A stretch of DNA of 64,000 nt, from the NCBI RefSeq assembly GCF_039523335.1, contig NZ_BAAAFC010000001.1:434001-498000 (forward strand), written 5' to 3'. How positions within the stretch are numbered: the stretch's first letter is position 1; every line of letters begins with the position of its first letter. Position numbers and translations under genes: made by a program. This DNA comes from Marinobacter szutsaonensis. Its GTDB lineage: Bacteria > Pseudomonadota > Gammaproteobacteria > Pseudomonadales > Oleiphilaceae. Below, one piece after another: positions 28,837 to 38,241 of this stretch. The notes beneath the pieces were generated by a model. That model was given only the letters and a program-made list of their open reading frames with translations, had not been told where the DNA came from and did no database searches.

Positions 28837-29835
28837 TTAAACTCGGCTCCACCTATCTCTGATATAGTAGAGGGCTTTCAGTAACGTGCCTCTCACAACC
28901 ATTAAAGAGATCAGTTCTACAGACTCAGTTGCAATTCTGCTTTTATAGTTTTCGTGTTTGCCCGAGCCAGCCAACAAGTCAAAACACCGCACACTTTCAT
29001 CCATAAAGGCGCGCTCGATAGCGTACCCCAGATGCAAGGTGCCGAGCGCGAGCTTATTGTGAAAGTTTTCGTTGAATCCGCTTTGTAGGTTATAAATGGA
29101 GCCCTTATATTTCACGTTATAAAGGAGCGAGATAGGCTGACCCGAACACTTCACAATCAACAGTTGGGGCTCTCCACCTTCAGAACCTATCCGCTGTAAA
29201 AAAAGCGAGTTGAATTTTAATGCACTATTGCCGTAAGCCGGCTTTCCCCATCGCTTTAAATGAAATCTATTCAATGTTTCAAAAAACGCTTTGGGATCAC
29301 TGTATTGCTCAGCGTAATTTTCATGGGCGATGTCGCCTAGTGATTCCAGAACTTTACGTCGATTAAAAAGGCGCAGTCTGGTATTCGAGCCCAGCTTTTT
29401 AAGATAATTGTCAAACCGCCCCTCTGTATTTATCGCCCAAGCTGAATCTCTGTTTATTGTTCGCACCAACCATCCGTTTTTGAACGCAATCGCTTTTACG
29501 AGAGCAACGTCTCTCGAATCTAGCGGCAAATCATCGAAGACAGCCTCTGACCAATTGAGACTGACAAGCGTCTGTTCGAGAGCCTTCTCGGACGGCTCTG
29601 CACTCTCGCCGGGAAGGAAGAAGCGGTTGTATTCGGTCCTCGTACCTCTAATTTTTCGGTAGCTACTGCCAACAAACTCCACAGACGTAATAGGAACAAA
29701 GCTTTTGATTCTGTATTCCGTGGAGTAAATGCCGGAAGTACCTTGGCCCCAAGGACGTATTAATTCCAAACCGTGCTCGCTACCCCAGGTATCCCACCAA
29801 GCGCTTTGCCATGCATTTGTCTGAAACAGACTCAT
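28837..29835 (-). CDS. GNAT/FemAB-like N-acyltransferase
   Basis: A 332-residue protein of the GNAT (BioF2/Acetyltransf_6) type. NTRLRLFNRRKVLE, then FFETLNRFHLKRWGKP and YNLQSGFNENFHNKLALGTL are the typical acceptor and acyl-CoA-binding elements, and VRCFDLLAGSGKHENYK resembles the C-terminal GNAT core. ATG 29835 is chosen because it overlaps the upstream FemAB stop by one base (TGATG); a longer frame runs into that gene and is antisense-like. It likely transfers an acyl or aminoacyl group to a sugar or peptide of the envelope polymer. Confidence 0.82.
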   Translation of the reverse strand: MSLFQTNAWQSAWWDTWGSEHGLELIRPWGQGTSGIYSTEYRIKSFVPITSVEFVGSSYRKIRGTRTEYNRFFLPGESAEPSEKALEQTLVSLNWSEAVFDDLPLDSRDVALVKAIAFKNGWLVRTINRDSAWAINTEGRFDNYLKKLGSNTRLRLFNRRKVLESLGDIAHENYAEQYSDPKAFFETLNRFHLKRWGKPAYGNSALKFNSLFLQRIGSEGGEPQLLIVKCSGQPISLLYNVKYKGSIYNLQSGFNENFHNKLALGTLHLGYAIERAFMDESVRCFDLLAGSGKHENYKSRIATESVELISLMVVRGTLLKALYYIRDRWSRV

Positions 29836-31148
29836 CAGGGCAAGGCCTTTACAATGGGTGGCCCTATAAGATTGGCTAGCCACACAGGCAAGCGTTGCCA
29901 AACAGCAATCAGTACACGGAATTTGGGATTGTTGGGATTCAGTTTCGGAAGGCTTTCCCCTTCTGGTAGCAGGTAATCCCAATACAGCTTGACGGGTTCT
30001 GCGCCCCACTGCTGTTTGAAACGATAAGTTCCGGCATCCTTGCTACAACGTCCAAAATCGAACACCTCGAAACCCTGTTGGATAGCAAACTCTAGTACCT
30101 TCCAATACATAATCATATTAATGCTGGTGTGACTGTACTTGCGCAAAGTTGATGCCCACGGTATCTCCATTCTGCTCCGGTAACCTGTGAGAAAGGCGCA
30201 ACCTACGGCTTTCCCCCGAATTCTCACTACTACGAGCCAGGCTTCACCTTTTAGGGTTTCCAACAGGTTTCGGAAAAAAACTTTGCTATACACTGGCGTC
30301 CCCAAGTCACGCATGTTGACAGAAAAAACCCGATAAAATTCGTCTAGAAGCTCCTGTCCCCCGATGGTAAATCCGTCCATTTCACGTTCACCCCGGCGAA
30401 TCTGCGCTCGCAACTTCGGCAGAAAGCTGTCCCATAGGTCTTCGGTTTTGTACGGCAATGGCAACCAGAAAGAGACTTTATCTGTCCGCTCGGGGAGGCC
30501 GAGCGCATTGCCCTGACAGAACCTCATTTCCAGGTGATTAGCCTGCAACTCTTGCCGCCATTGCTCAGCTTTTGCCAGGAGTTCTTCGGTAATTTCGCGA
30601 TTGTCTGCCAGCACCCCACCATAATTGAAGTAAGGCATTGAAACGAGGAAGTTGCCGAACAGTCTACTTTTCAGCTGGACTATCGGTAAAACACCAACAA
30701 TGCTTCCGTCGGGCCCCAAAGCACAGAAGTATCGAGTTTTGTGCCCGTAGGTTCTCTGGATAAATGAGGAGATGCGGGGCCTGTGCCATATGGACGACGC
30801 CGGATGTCCGGCTACATAGGCCTCGGCATCCTGAAAAATCTGAGCATTACCTGGTTCCACAGTAATTGGTTGGTCCGGCGACTCTTTTCCTATGGCTTGA
30901 GGAATGGAGACCGAGGGGGGCACCCACTTTTTCTGGACTGCTCTTTTGTTAAGCTGCTTTTTAACCAGTTTCTGAAGCTGCTTGATCTCAGCGGCGACAC
31001 GTTGCACTTCAGCAATCAGTTCATCAGGATTCCCGCCGGTTTTGCGCGCCTCACCCACTAGCCGGCTTAGTCGGCCCTTGGTAGCTTTGAGCTCTTCCAG
31101 CTTGGCTTTGGAGGCCTCCATGCTGGCAGCAGGTATCTCGCTCCCCAT
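29835..31148 (-). CDS. FemAB family protein of the exosortase A/PEP-CTERM type
   Basis: A 437-residue protein with a FemAB-like double GNAT fold. MPYFNYGGVLADN and VFDFGRCSKDAGTYRFKQQWG closely match the FemAB-related proteins that accompany exosortase A polysaccharide loci (TIGR03019). The first 75 residues are a lysine- and glutamate-rich segment likely to form a coiled coil. ATG 31148 has AAGGA seven bases upstream; a TTG at 31151 is less likely. Its chemistry is unproven; modification of a polysaccharide or of a secreted protein is inferred. It is followed by the coupled GNAT gene. Confidence 0.88.
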   Translation of the reverse strand: MGSEIPAASMEASKAKLEELKATKGRLSRLVGEARKTGGNPDELIAEVQRVAAEIKQLQKLVKKQLNKRAVQKKWVPPSVSIPQAIGKESPDQPITVEPGNAQIFQDAEAYVAGHPASSIWHRPRISSFIQRTYGHKTRYFCALGPDGSIVGVLPIVQLKSRLFGNFLVSMPYFNYGGVLADNREITEELLAKAEQWRQELQANHLEMRFCQGNALGLPERTDKVSFWLPLPYKTEDLWDSFLPKLRAQIRRGEREMDGFTIGGQELLDEFYRVFSVNMRDLGTPVYSKVFFRNLLETLKGEAWLVVVRIRGKAVGCAFLTGYRSRMEIPWASTLRKYSHTSINMIMYWKVLEFAIQQGFEVFDFGRCSKDAGTYRFKQQWGAEPVKLYWDYLLPEGESLPKLNPNNPKFRVLIAVWQRLPVWLANLIGPPIVKALP

Positions 31149-31194
31149 CAAACAATCCTTGGCAAACTCTCAAGCAATAACTAAGGGAAAATGT

Positions 31195-32061
31195 TTAGAC
31201 AGCAACAGCCTTGGTTGAAATATCCATTTCGGACAACACTTCGGAGACTGAACCAAACCGAAAGTCCCCAAGCAGTCTTTCCAGACGCCCCATGCACTTA
31301 CCCAGATTGTTGTAGTGCCGAAAACGGGACAGTGCCTTTACTTTCAGCCTTGGCTGTCCAGTATCAATCTCCCATGGGTGCAGGTAGAAAATGAATGGCT
31401 TGCCTGACCGGTTAATTTTGCCCAGCCCCCACTGAGTCAGCCAGTACGGGAATAAACGAAAATATCCGCCTCCTGCGATTGGCAACCGATAACTACCCAG
31501 ATCACAGGTTGATAGTGGGAATTCCGTCAGGGTGGCGCCATTCGGGGTCTTGAGCAGGTAAGGCTCATGGGGCGTGCCCGGCATGCCGTAACGGTCATGG
31601 TGTACCGGGAAAATGGACGAGTCCCAGGTAAACCCCTCCTCGGCAAGGATGTCGAGGGCCCAGCGGGACCGGGAGGTAATGGAATAGCTCGCGGCGCGGT
31701 ATCCGGTGACAGGCTCACCCAGGATGTCCTCAAGAATCGCCTTGGATCGGCGAGTCTCCTCACGGAAGACGTCAGGGGTCTGATTATAGATGAGCTGATG
31801 ACTGTAGCCATGGCTGGCCACCTCATGACCGGCAGCGCGGATTCGGCGAACCAGCTCAGGAGAGCGCTCAGCGACCCAGCCGAGCGTGAAGAACGTTGCC
31901 CGGGTGTTATGACGGTCGAGCAGCTCGAGCAACCGTTCGGTGTTGCCCTCAACCCGATATTCCATGGAATCCCAATCATCCGGGCTCACCGCCTCGGCAA
32001 GCGCCGCCACCTGGAAATAGTCTTCCACATCAATTGTCAGAGCATTACGAGTGCTGTTCAT
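31195..32061 (-). CDS. Polysaccharide deacetylase of the exosortase A type
   Basis: A 288-residue NodB-type protein. ALTIDVEDYFQVAALAE at the start and ASHGYSHQLIYNQTP near residues 82-97 match the deacetylases associated with exosortase A loci (TIGR03006). RAASYSIT and PFIFYLHPWEID are later conserved segments. AAGGA lies four to eight bases before ATG. It probably acts in the cytoplasm or periplasm on N-acetylated sugars of the polymer; location is uncertain as no signal peptide is seen. It lies between the outer-membrane protein and FemAB genes in the leftward operon. Confidence 0.9.
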   Translation of the reverse strand: MNSTRNALTIDVEDYFQVAALAEAVSPDDWDSMEYRVEGNTERLLELLDRHNTRATFFTLGWVAERSPELVRRIRAAGHEVASHGYSHQLIYNQTPDVFREETRRSKAILEDILGEPVTGYRAASYSITSRSRWALDILAEEGFTWDSSIFPVHHDRYGMPGTPHEPYLLKTPNGATLTEFPLSTCDLGSYRLPIAGGGYFRLFPYWLTQWGLGKINRSGKPFIFYLHPWEIDTGQPRLKVKALSRFRHYNNLGKCMGRLERLLGDFRFGSVSEVLSEMDISTKAVAV

Positions 32062-32098
32062 TGATTCCTTCCGTGGCCCCCTACTCGTCAGTTACCAA

Positions 32099-33391
32099 TC
32101 AAAGGAATTGATAACTGAGGCCAATCAAAATCCAGTTTTCTTCATATTCCCGAGAGGGAACCTCACTCTCTCGCCGCTCGTGGCCAATACTGCCCTGGGC
32201 AGTCAACTTACGACTCAGCTGATAATCGAGACCAACGCTCAGATCCAGCACGTGGTCATTCGAGTCAACCTCACCGCCATAATCGTAAAAATCGTAACCG
32301 ATCCCGGCATTGAACCCGAGAAACTCTGTCAGCGGCCTTCGGTAGGTGGAAAGCAATCCGGAACGATAATCTGTCAGGTCGCTCAGAAGGTAATCGGTGC
32401 GGCTACCATAGCCGGTAATGTCCAGAGCACTTCCGTCACTGAAGGTTTTGTCCAGGGTGGCGCGGAGGGCGGTCACCTCGACAGGCTCGGTCTGCTCCAG
32501 ATTGAAGACAAAGGAGCCAATGCGGATATCGAGGTCGGTGGTCTGATCCGTCAGCTCCCGGTTTGCCGTCACCGTCAATACCGTTGTGGGGTTGATCTCC
32601 CTGGCGAGACTGAGGTTACCAACAACACCCTCGTTCTCACTCTCACTGTTGGGCCGACGACTTTCCAGCTGACTCACACCCAGAGATCCGCTTAATCGGG
32701 TTGCAACCCACTCCTTACTGAAAGTCGCGGTCAGGGTATCCCGGTCAATGTCCTCTCCTACAGTATCGAGCTCCGCCCGATCGGCCGATGCGAACAAGCC
32801 GGCGGTCAGGCTTGGACTGAACATGTGGTCCCAGGCGGCGGACGCGATGTAACGCTTGCTGTCTGGCTCAGCCGACTCACTGTAGTCAGCCTGCTCATAG
32901 GACGCCCGGAACTCCAGCTCATCCACCGGGCTTGGGCGGAAGCTGAATACGGGGCCCGTGCGGAATATGTTTTTGCGGGTGCGGTTTTCCGGCGTATCCC
33001 CCGCACGGGAATCCTCGTTGACATCACGCAGGTAATCAGTCAGTTCCCAGCTGACGTTATCATTGATTTCGCAATCTCCGAGGAACGTCAGGTTGCTGTA
33101 CACTTCCGGATCGTACGCGTCATCTGTCCAGTAGCCGTAACCAAACCGGGAACTCAGGTCAGCGTTGCACCGCCCCGGATCCGAGCGGTAACCGAGACCA
33201 AGGGAGACCCGCGTTTCAAGATCACTGGTTTTATCGGTTGGAGCAAGTTCCACGTTATCACTGAAACGCCCCTCCACAGAACCGTCGATTCGCAATGGCT
33301 CTGCCACTGCTGTTGTCCATCCCACCGAGACCGCAGTCATCACTATGGGAAGTAAAAGGTGCTTATTAAATGCCATCCTTCTCTCAGCCAT
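32099..33391 (-). CDS. Outer-membrane beta-barrel protein of the exosortase A polysaccharide module
   Basis: A 430-residue protein with a signal peptide (cleavage near AVAEPL) and many alternating beta strands ending in an aromatic-containing LIGLSYQFL, as in outer-membrane barrels. It resembles the outer-membrane proteins TIGR03016 found next to exosortase A export genes. It is likely to help export the polymer across the outer membrane, though this is inference. ATG 33391 is preferred: GGGAG lies nine bases upstream and it overlaps the kinase-like gene stop by eight bases. The longer open frame is part of the kinase gene in another frame. Confidence 0.82.
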   Translation of the reverse strand: MAERRMAFNKHLLLPIVMTAVSVGWTTAVAEPLRIDGSVEGRFSDNVELAPTDKTSDLETRVSLGLGYRSDPGRCNADLSSRFGYGYWTDDAYDPEVYSNLTFLGDCEINDNVSWELTDYLRDVNEDSRAGDTPENRTRKNIFRTGPVFSFRPSPVDELEFRASYEQADYSESAEPDSKRYIASAAWDHMFSPSLTAGLFASADRAELDTVGEDIDRDTLTATFSKEWVATRLSGSLGVSQLESRRPNSESENEGVVGNLSLAREINPTTVLTVTANRELTDQTTDLDIRIGSFVFNLEQTEPVEVTALRATLDKTFSDGSALDITGYGSRTDYLLSDLTDYRSGLLSTYRRPLTEFLGFNAGIGYDFYDYGGEVDSNDHVLDLSVGLDYQLSRKLTAQGSIGHERRESEVPSREYEENWILIGLSYQFL

Positions 33392-34304
33392 TGATAACCG
33401 CTCCCACGAATTTTTGCGGATTGAATGCCAGCGCTGTTCGTTCTGCGAGATTGGGCGTGACCTTTCCGTGGGGAACGACAAGCATGGCGTAATCGCACAA
33501 CTCGCTCAGAATCCGGGCATCCGGTGAATCGCTGATCGGTGCCGTATCAAAGATGATGAATCGGTCGGGGTAGCGGCGCCGGACAGCCTGCACAAATTGC
33601 TTCATTCTGAAGGAAGTGAAAAACTCCGCTGGCGCTTCTCGACGGCTCCCCGCGGGTATCAATCTCAAACGCGGGATACCGGTTGGGTACAGTATCCTCG
33701 CAATGTCAAAGTCCGGTTCATCGAGAAAGTCCGTTAGTCCGTGCTCGGGAACCACATCAACCAACGAGTGGAGTGAGGGCTGGTTGAGGTTGCAATCAAT
33801 GATCACGGCTGTCTTGGCGTGGTCGAAAGCAAACGCTGCGGCCAGATTGAATGCCACAAAGGAGCTTCCTGCACCCGCCGAGGCTCCGCTTACCACCAGC
33901 GTGAAATTGTTGCCGCCTGAGACCTCCAGAAGCTTGGTTCTGAGATCTCTGAAACGGTTAACCAGGGCGCGGTTGGGCGAATCGGGGTAAATGATCCGTC
34001 GCTCATCCAGATCATCACGACTCAGCTTGCGCGGTTCCTGCATCCGCACAATCTGTTTACTGATGACATAGCGGTCCACTGCCCCCGGCCCCAGTTCCAG
34101 AGAGCTGGGCACCAGCATGCGGGAATCGTCCCATTCCGAGTAAGGAATCCCGTTCCCGCTCAGCTCACCGCGTGCTTCATCCTTTTCATCCTGTTTTCGG
34201 TTCAACCAATAGGTAGGGCCCTTGCGGTCATTTTCACCGGAAGACTCACCCAGATTGTCCGCCCGGGTAGTGGGATTTTCATAGGATTTGCTCTTCTCGC
34301 TCAT
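33384..34304 (-). CDS. Tyrosine-autokinase-like ATPase with degenerate Walker A
   Basis: A 306-residue protein in the position of the exosortase A-associated BY-kinase (TIGR03018 type). In place of the GxGKS/T loop it has SGASAGAGSSFVAFNLA near residue 140, with Ala-Gly-Ser-Ser where Gly-Lys-Ser/Thr is expected. The Walker A' region reads IIDCNLNQPSLH instead of the DADLRxP form. Walker B-like FIIFDTAP remains. No tyrosine cluster is seen at the C-terminus. ATG 34304 overlaps the chain-length gene stop (ATGA). It may be an inactive regulator of chain length, or the true kinase may be elsewhere. Confidence 0.82.
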   Translation of the reverse strand: MSEKSKSYENPTTRADNLGESSGENDRKGPTYWLNRKQDEKDEARGELSGNGIPYSEWDDSRMLVPSSLELGPGAVDRYVISKQIVRMQEPRKLSRDDLDERRIIYPDSPNRALVNRFRDLRTKLLEVSGGNNFTLVVSGASAGAGSSFVAFNLAAAFAFDHAKTAVIIDCNLNQPSLHSLVDVVPEHGLTDFLDEPDFDIARILYPTGIPRLRLIPAGSRREAPAEFFTSFRMKQFVQAVRRRYPDRFIIFDTAPISDSPDARILSELCDYAMLVVPHGKVTPNLAERTALAFNPQKFVGAVING

Positions 34305-35827
34305 CCGATCACCCCCATCATCGATGCCAGCACTATGGCAATGTACGCCAAGGCAACCAGAGTCCCGCATACGACAACAGCGGCGGTTACACGCCGTTCA
34401 CGTCGTTTTTCGTAAGGCGTCGGAACGTGGGGTAACTCTGCCAGTACTGGGAGCCCCAGATCTTCTTCCAGCTGCCTTCGGGCTCGAATCCGCGGATCAA
34501 GTTGCAGCAGCCCTGCCACCAGGCCAAAGGGAGCCAGCAGCCCAAGAAACAGGCCGGCAGCGGCAAAGGTGGAAAACTTCGGGCCTGCGGTTCCCCGGGG
34601 GAACTGGGCAGATTCGTTAATGCGGTAGTTGAGTCCCTGCCCCTCCACATCCAGGTGCATGGAAACACGGGCTTTTTCCCTGCGTTTCAGGAGGTCATCG
34701 TAGATTTCCTTGTTCACTTCCATATCCCTGGTGAGCTCGGCATATTCGGCTTTATTTTCCTGAACAAGCTCCATCCTGCGGGTTTGCTCTGCCAGAAGAG
34801 ACCTGAGTGCACGAACACGGGTTTCGGTCGTCTGGATTTCCGCGCGGGTCTCCGCGAGGGAGGATCTCACTTGCTGGTAGACCGGATTTGAAATGGATTC
34901 ACCGTCGGTTATCACGCGCTCCGGGCTGGAAGCCAGAGCGTCTTCACGCTGTTTCCGCAGTTCCGCAATCTGTTCCCTCAGCGCCACTATATCGGGATAG
35001 GTGTCGTGGTACCGGAGCCTGAGGTTATCCAGTTGCTCCTGCATGGAGTTAATTCTCTGCTGATAAAGATCCGAAGAGCGGCCCTGCATCAGCATGGGAT
35101 CAATGCCCGCAAGCTCACGTTCCAATGTTTGCGCCCGGGTGAGCAGCTCCTGCCGCTCCAGTTCAGCCAGCTCAATCTGGTTTCTCAGGCTGGCCATTCG
35201 CTGGTTTGCCTCTGTCTCGGTTCCCTCGACATTTTCCGAGAGGAAGTTCTTGAGCCGCTCTTCCACTGCCTTGAGCTGCTGCTCGTAACTTTTTACCTGT
35301 TTGTCGATAAATTCATAGGCATTGCGACTTTCGGCCCGTTTGCGTTCGTTCGTCTCGGAAATGAACAATTGCCCCAGTCGCTGAGCAATCTGGAATGCCT
35401 TGTCAGGAGAGCTTGCCGCATAACTGATACTGAAATAGCTATCGCCTCTAGGTGTGACTTTTAGGTTGTTGCGGAGCGCTGTGATCCGGTCCTCGAGATC
35501 CTGATCTTGTATCGACACCGATTCCGACCCGAAGATCTCCGGATCCCTGGCAATCTCTTCCATGATGCTCCGCGTCCACAACAGCTCCTGCGCGGCCGAG
35601 GCACGATCATTGATCTGGGTAGTGACAGCACTACCCTCCATCAGCGGTCGAATAATATTTCGGTCATCAACGAAGATGACGACTTCGGACTGGTACTTGT
35701 ACGGCCACAGAAATCCGGCAAGCAGTACGCCAAAACTCACCACGGTAAACAGAAGCAAGGCCAACCATTTGCGTGACCTGACTTCCCTGATCACCTCGGC
35801 TGGAAACTGAGAAAGAGGCATATCCAT
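34301..35827 (-). CDS. Polysaccharide chain-length determinant (Wzz/GNVR type)
   Basis: A 508-residue inner-membrane protein with one membrane segment near residues 20-40 (WLALLLFTVVSFGVLLAGF) and another near 430-450 and the C-terminus. A long helical periplasmic region contains many Q/R/E heptads (about 165-370), and RGTAGPKFSTFAAAGLFLG is the conserved Pro/Gly region before the second segment. It is similar to the exosortase A-linked chain-length proteins (TIGR03007), controlling how many repeats are polymerised and connecting to the export pore and kinase. The next gene overlaps it by four bases. Confidence 0.9.
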   Translation of the reverse strand: MDMPLSQFPAEVIREVRSRKWLALLLFTVVSFGVLLAGFLWPYKYQSEVVIFVDDRNIIRPLMEGSAVTTQINDRASAAQELLWTRSIMEEIARDPEIFGSESVSIQDQDLEDRITALRNNLKVTPRGDSYFSISYAASSPDKAFQIAQRLGQLFISETNERKRAESRNAYEFIDKQVKSYEQQLKAVEERLKNFLSENVEGTETEANQRMASLRNQIELAELERQELLTRAQTLERELAGIDPMLMQGRSSDLYQQRINSMQEQLDNLRLRYHDTYPDIVALREQIAELRKQREDALASSPERVITDGESISNPVYQQVRSSLAETRAEIQTTETRVRALRSLLAEQTRRMELVQENKAEYAELTRDMEVNKEIYDDLLKRREKARVSMHLDVEGQGLNYRINESAQFPRGTAGPKFSTFAAAGLFLGLLAPFGLVAGLLQLDPRIRARRQLEEDLGLPVLAELPHVPTPYEKRRERRVTAAVVVCGTLVALAYIAIVLASMMGVIG

Positions 35828-35879
35828 GGCGCATTACCTTTCCTTGCAACAGGGGCTCAGTGGCTCGTCGTTGCTGTTG

Positions 35880-36524
35880 TCAGAACTTCCTTTCCGGAAC
35901 GCTGATGATGTCACCGGGGCGCAGGCTGTAGTTGGTACCTATATCACCCCGGTTAATGATGTCTCCCAACCGAACGGGGATAACCACTACTTCACCACCC
36001 GCTTTACGGTAGAGCATTGAGCTGTTGAGGGACGCAAACTGATTGGCACCGCCAGCTTCAAGGAATACATCCAGCACGGTCATGCCAGCCCGATGAGGCA
36101 TCGACATGGGCTGCTGCACAGCTCCGGTCACGCGGACGCGATCGCTGAACTCGTGACTGCCCATGCTGGTCACTACCACACTCACCTGGGGTTGCCGGAT
36201 AAAAGAGGCCAGTTCCTTCTCAATGTCGTTTGCAAGACTTTCAGGGGTTTTCCCACTGGCATGGATATCTCCCACAAGAGGGACCGAGATCTTCCCGTCT
36301 GGTCGCACCGGGACGGAAGTGCTCAGATCCTCGTTGCGCCAGACCGAGACCTCGACAACGTCGGTTGGTCCGAGGCGGTATTCTTCAACGCTTGACGTGG
36401 TATCGACATTCAGGGCCCTCCGAATGCTTTCCGGTGAGGAAGCTGATGGACTGACACATCCAGAAGACAACGCTACCGCCATCAGGGTCGCGATCACGCC
36501 CAAAAACGTATACATCCGTGACAT
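35880..36524 (-). CDS. Polysaccharide export lipoprotein (Wza/SLBB type)
   Basis: A 214-residue lipoprotein with lipobox LSSGC near residue 23. EYRLGPTDVVEVSVWRNEDL starts the Poly_export domain, and VTGAVQQPMSMPHRAGMTVLD starts the SLBB domain; the protein ends in RPGDIISVPERKF. It is expected to form the outer-membrane export channel for the polymer. It resembles the short exporters of exosortase A loci rather than 380-residue Wza. It lies 52 bp upstream of the chain-length gene and 63 bp after the split sugar-transferase gene. Confidence 0.9.
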   Translation of the reverse strand: MSRMYTFLGVIATLMAVALSSGCVSPSASSPESIRRALNVDTTSSVEEYRLGPTDVVEVSVWRNEDLSTSVPVRPDGKISVPLVGDIHASGKTPESLANDIEKELASFIRQPQVSVVVTSMGSHEFSDRVRVTGAVQQPMSMPHRAGMTVLDVFLEAGGANQFASLNSSMLYRKAGGEVVVIPVRLGDIINRGDIGTNYSLRPGDIISVPERKF

Positions 36525-36587
36525 TTTCTATCCTCCGCTGAGGTTTTTTGTACGTTCCTTGATCCAGGGACAGCAGCAACCCTGGAA

Positions 36588-37998
36588 CTACCTTGATCCT
36601 TTCCTGAACAGAACCACTTCCACCGTCTGAATCATAATCAGCAAATCCAGCAGCAGGCTCTGGTTCTTTATGTAGTAAAGGTCATAGCGCAGCTTCTCGC
36701 GACTGTCCTCTTCATTATCCGCGTACGCGAAACAGAGCTGCGCCCAGCCAGTAATCCCGGGTTTTACCCGGTGGCGCTCGTTATAAAAGGGAATCTTTGC
36801 CGCCAGTTGCTCTACGAACACCGGCCGCTCCGGGCGGGGCCCGACAAACGCCATCGTGCCGTTCAATACATTGAAAATCTGTGGCAACTCGTCGATGCGC
36901 AGTTTCCGGATGATCTCGCCAACACGGGTTACCCGGGTATCACTCCGGCTCGCCCAGACGGCCCCGTTTTTTTCGGCATCGGTCACCATCGAGCGGAACT
37001 TGTGCACCCGGAACACCCTGCCATTCAGGCCCACCCGTTCCTGACTATAAATAACCGGCGCCCGCAAGCCATCTTCCAGTTTGATGGCAAGCATCGTGAG
37101 TAACATCAGGGGTAAGGTCGCCAGCAACAGGGTGACCGAAGAAGCCAGATCCAGCATCCGTTTCCAGAAGCCGGATACCGAAGAAACGTTGTATCCGTCG
37201 GAAAACACCAACCAGCCCTGCGTAATCATTTCCAGGGCCACCTTCCGGGATTCCCGCTCGTAGAAAGTGGCGCCCTCCACTACCCTGACACCCTGCATCT
37301 TGCATTCCAGCAAGTCCTCCATGGGAAGCCCTTTGCGGCGGTCATCCACTGCCACAACGATTTCGTGGACCCGATGAGATAAGACAAACCTTTGCAATGC
37401 CATGGACGGCGCGACCAGCAAGCCGTCTTGCACGGCCACTGGTTCATCAGGCATAGGTACAAACCCGACCAGAGTAAAACCTTTCCGATTAAAAGGCGTT
37501 CTCAAGTCCTCAAGTAACTGGCTCGCCCTTTTCCCGGCTCCCAGCACCAACACTCGCCGTTTGAATGTGTCTTTGCCAACGAGCGCAAAGAAAACCGTCC
37601 GCCCCAATCCCAGAAAAAAGAGTCCAAAAACTGATGCTGTAGTCAGGACACTGGTATGGCCCAGATACCACAGCCAAGTCGGAGGCCAAGCGGTCTTAGG
37701 AAGACAATCAGGCTGGTCAACTCCTTGGCTCACAGAACGACATGGCTACGATCCGACTTCCCTCTTCGAGGCGCGCCTGATGCACCGCTATGGCAACCAT
37801 CACAAAAAGATTCAGCAGCGCAAACGCAACGGCTGAGGGAAGAACGTACCCGACCTGGGCAATGAAGAATGGGATGTCACCGAAGAAAGCGAGAAAAACT
37901 GACAGGCAAAACGCCAGAATCAGGATCAGAAAATCAATCAGTCCCAGAATCAGGAAGGGTAAATGAATGTAATGCCGAAAAAACCTGACGTGAGCCAC
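36588..37998 (-). pseudogene. Initiating undecaprenyl-phosphate sugar transferase, split by frameshift
   Basis: The N-terminal part (37998 to 37717, 93 residues, hydrophobic from MAHVRFFRHYIHLPFL) and the C-terminal part (37733 to 36588) are in different frames but together form one EpsB/GumD-type enzyme. The N-part stops after VAIAVHQARLEEGSRIVAM. The C-part has a Rossmann segment VLVLGAGKRASQ, the KFRSM motif and a complete transferase domain with DELPQIFNVLNGTMAFVGPRPERP-like sequence. It would attach the first sugar phosphate to undecaprenyl phosphate. A GTG at 37733 could start the C-part alone, coupled to the N-part by a 17-bp overlap. Sequencing error, a real mutation or phase variation are all possible. 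Confidence 0.75.
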
Positions 37999-38115
37999 AT
38001 AAACTCCTTGTGTTCTTCACGTAACGACCACAACCATGCCACACCGGAAATCAGGGTTTTAACTCGTTCCTGAGCACCTGGTCCGGTCTCAACCGGGCAA
38101 CAGCTTTATTTACAG

Positions 38116-38143
38116 AGTGTAACTTAGTTTTACATTCCGTCAA
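38116..38143 (-). promoter_or_regulatory. Possible sigma-70 promoter of the exopolysaccharide operon
   Basis: On the - strand TTGACG (38143-38138) and TACACT (38121-38116) are separated by 16 bases, about 110-120 bases before the sugar-transferase start. The -35 box is near consensus, the -10 partial. It fits as promoter for the leftward operon. Confidence 0.45.
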
Positions 38144-38165
38144 CAAACATGAGAGCAGGAATTTT

Positions 38166-38208
38166 GCGAGGAGACCGGACCACCTTCTCCCTGGTCAAGT
38201 GCCCTCGC
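38166..38208. terminator. Possible terminator of the prp operon
   Basis: Inverted repeats GCGAGG/CCTCGC (38166-38171 and 38203-38208) enclose GGACCA/TGGTC. It is 34 bases past the prpD stop. No long T run follows, so termination strength is uncertain. Confidence 0.35.
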
Positions 38209-38241
38209 ATGGGTTTTGTAAGTGGGTAGCGAGAAAGGCTG

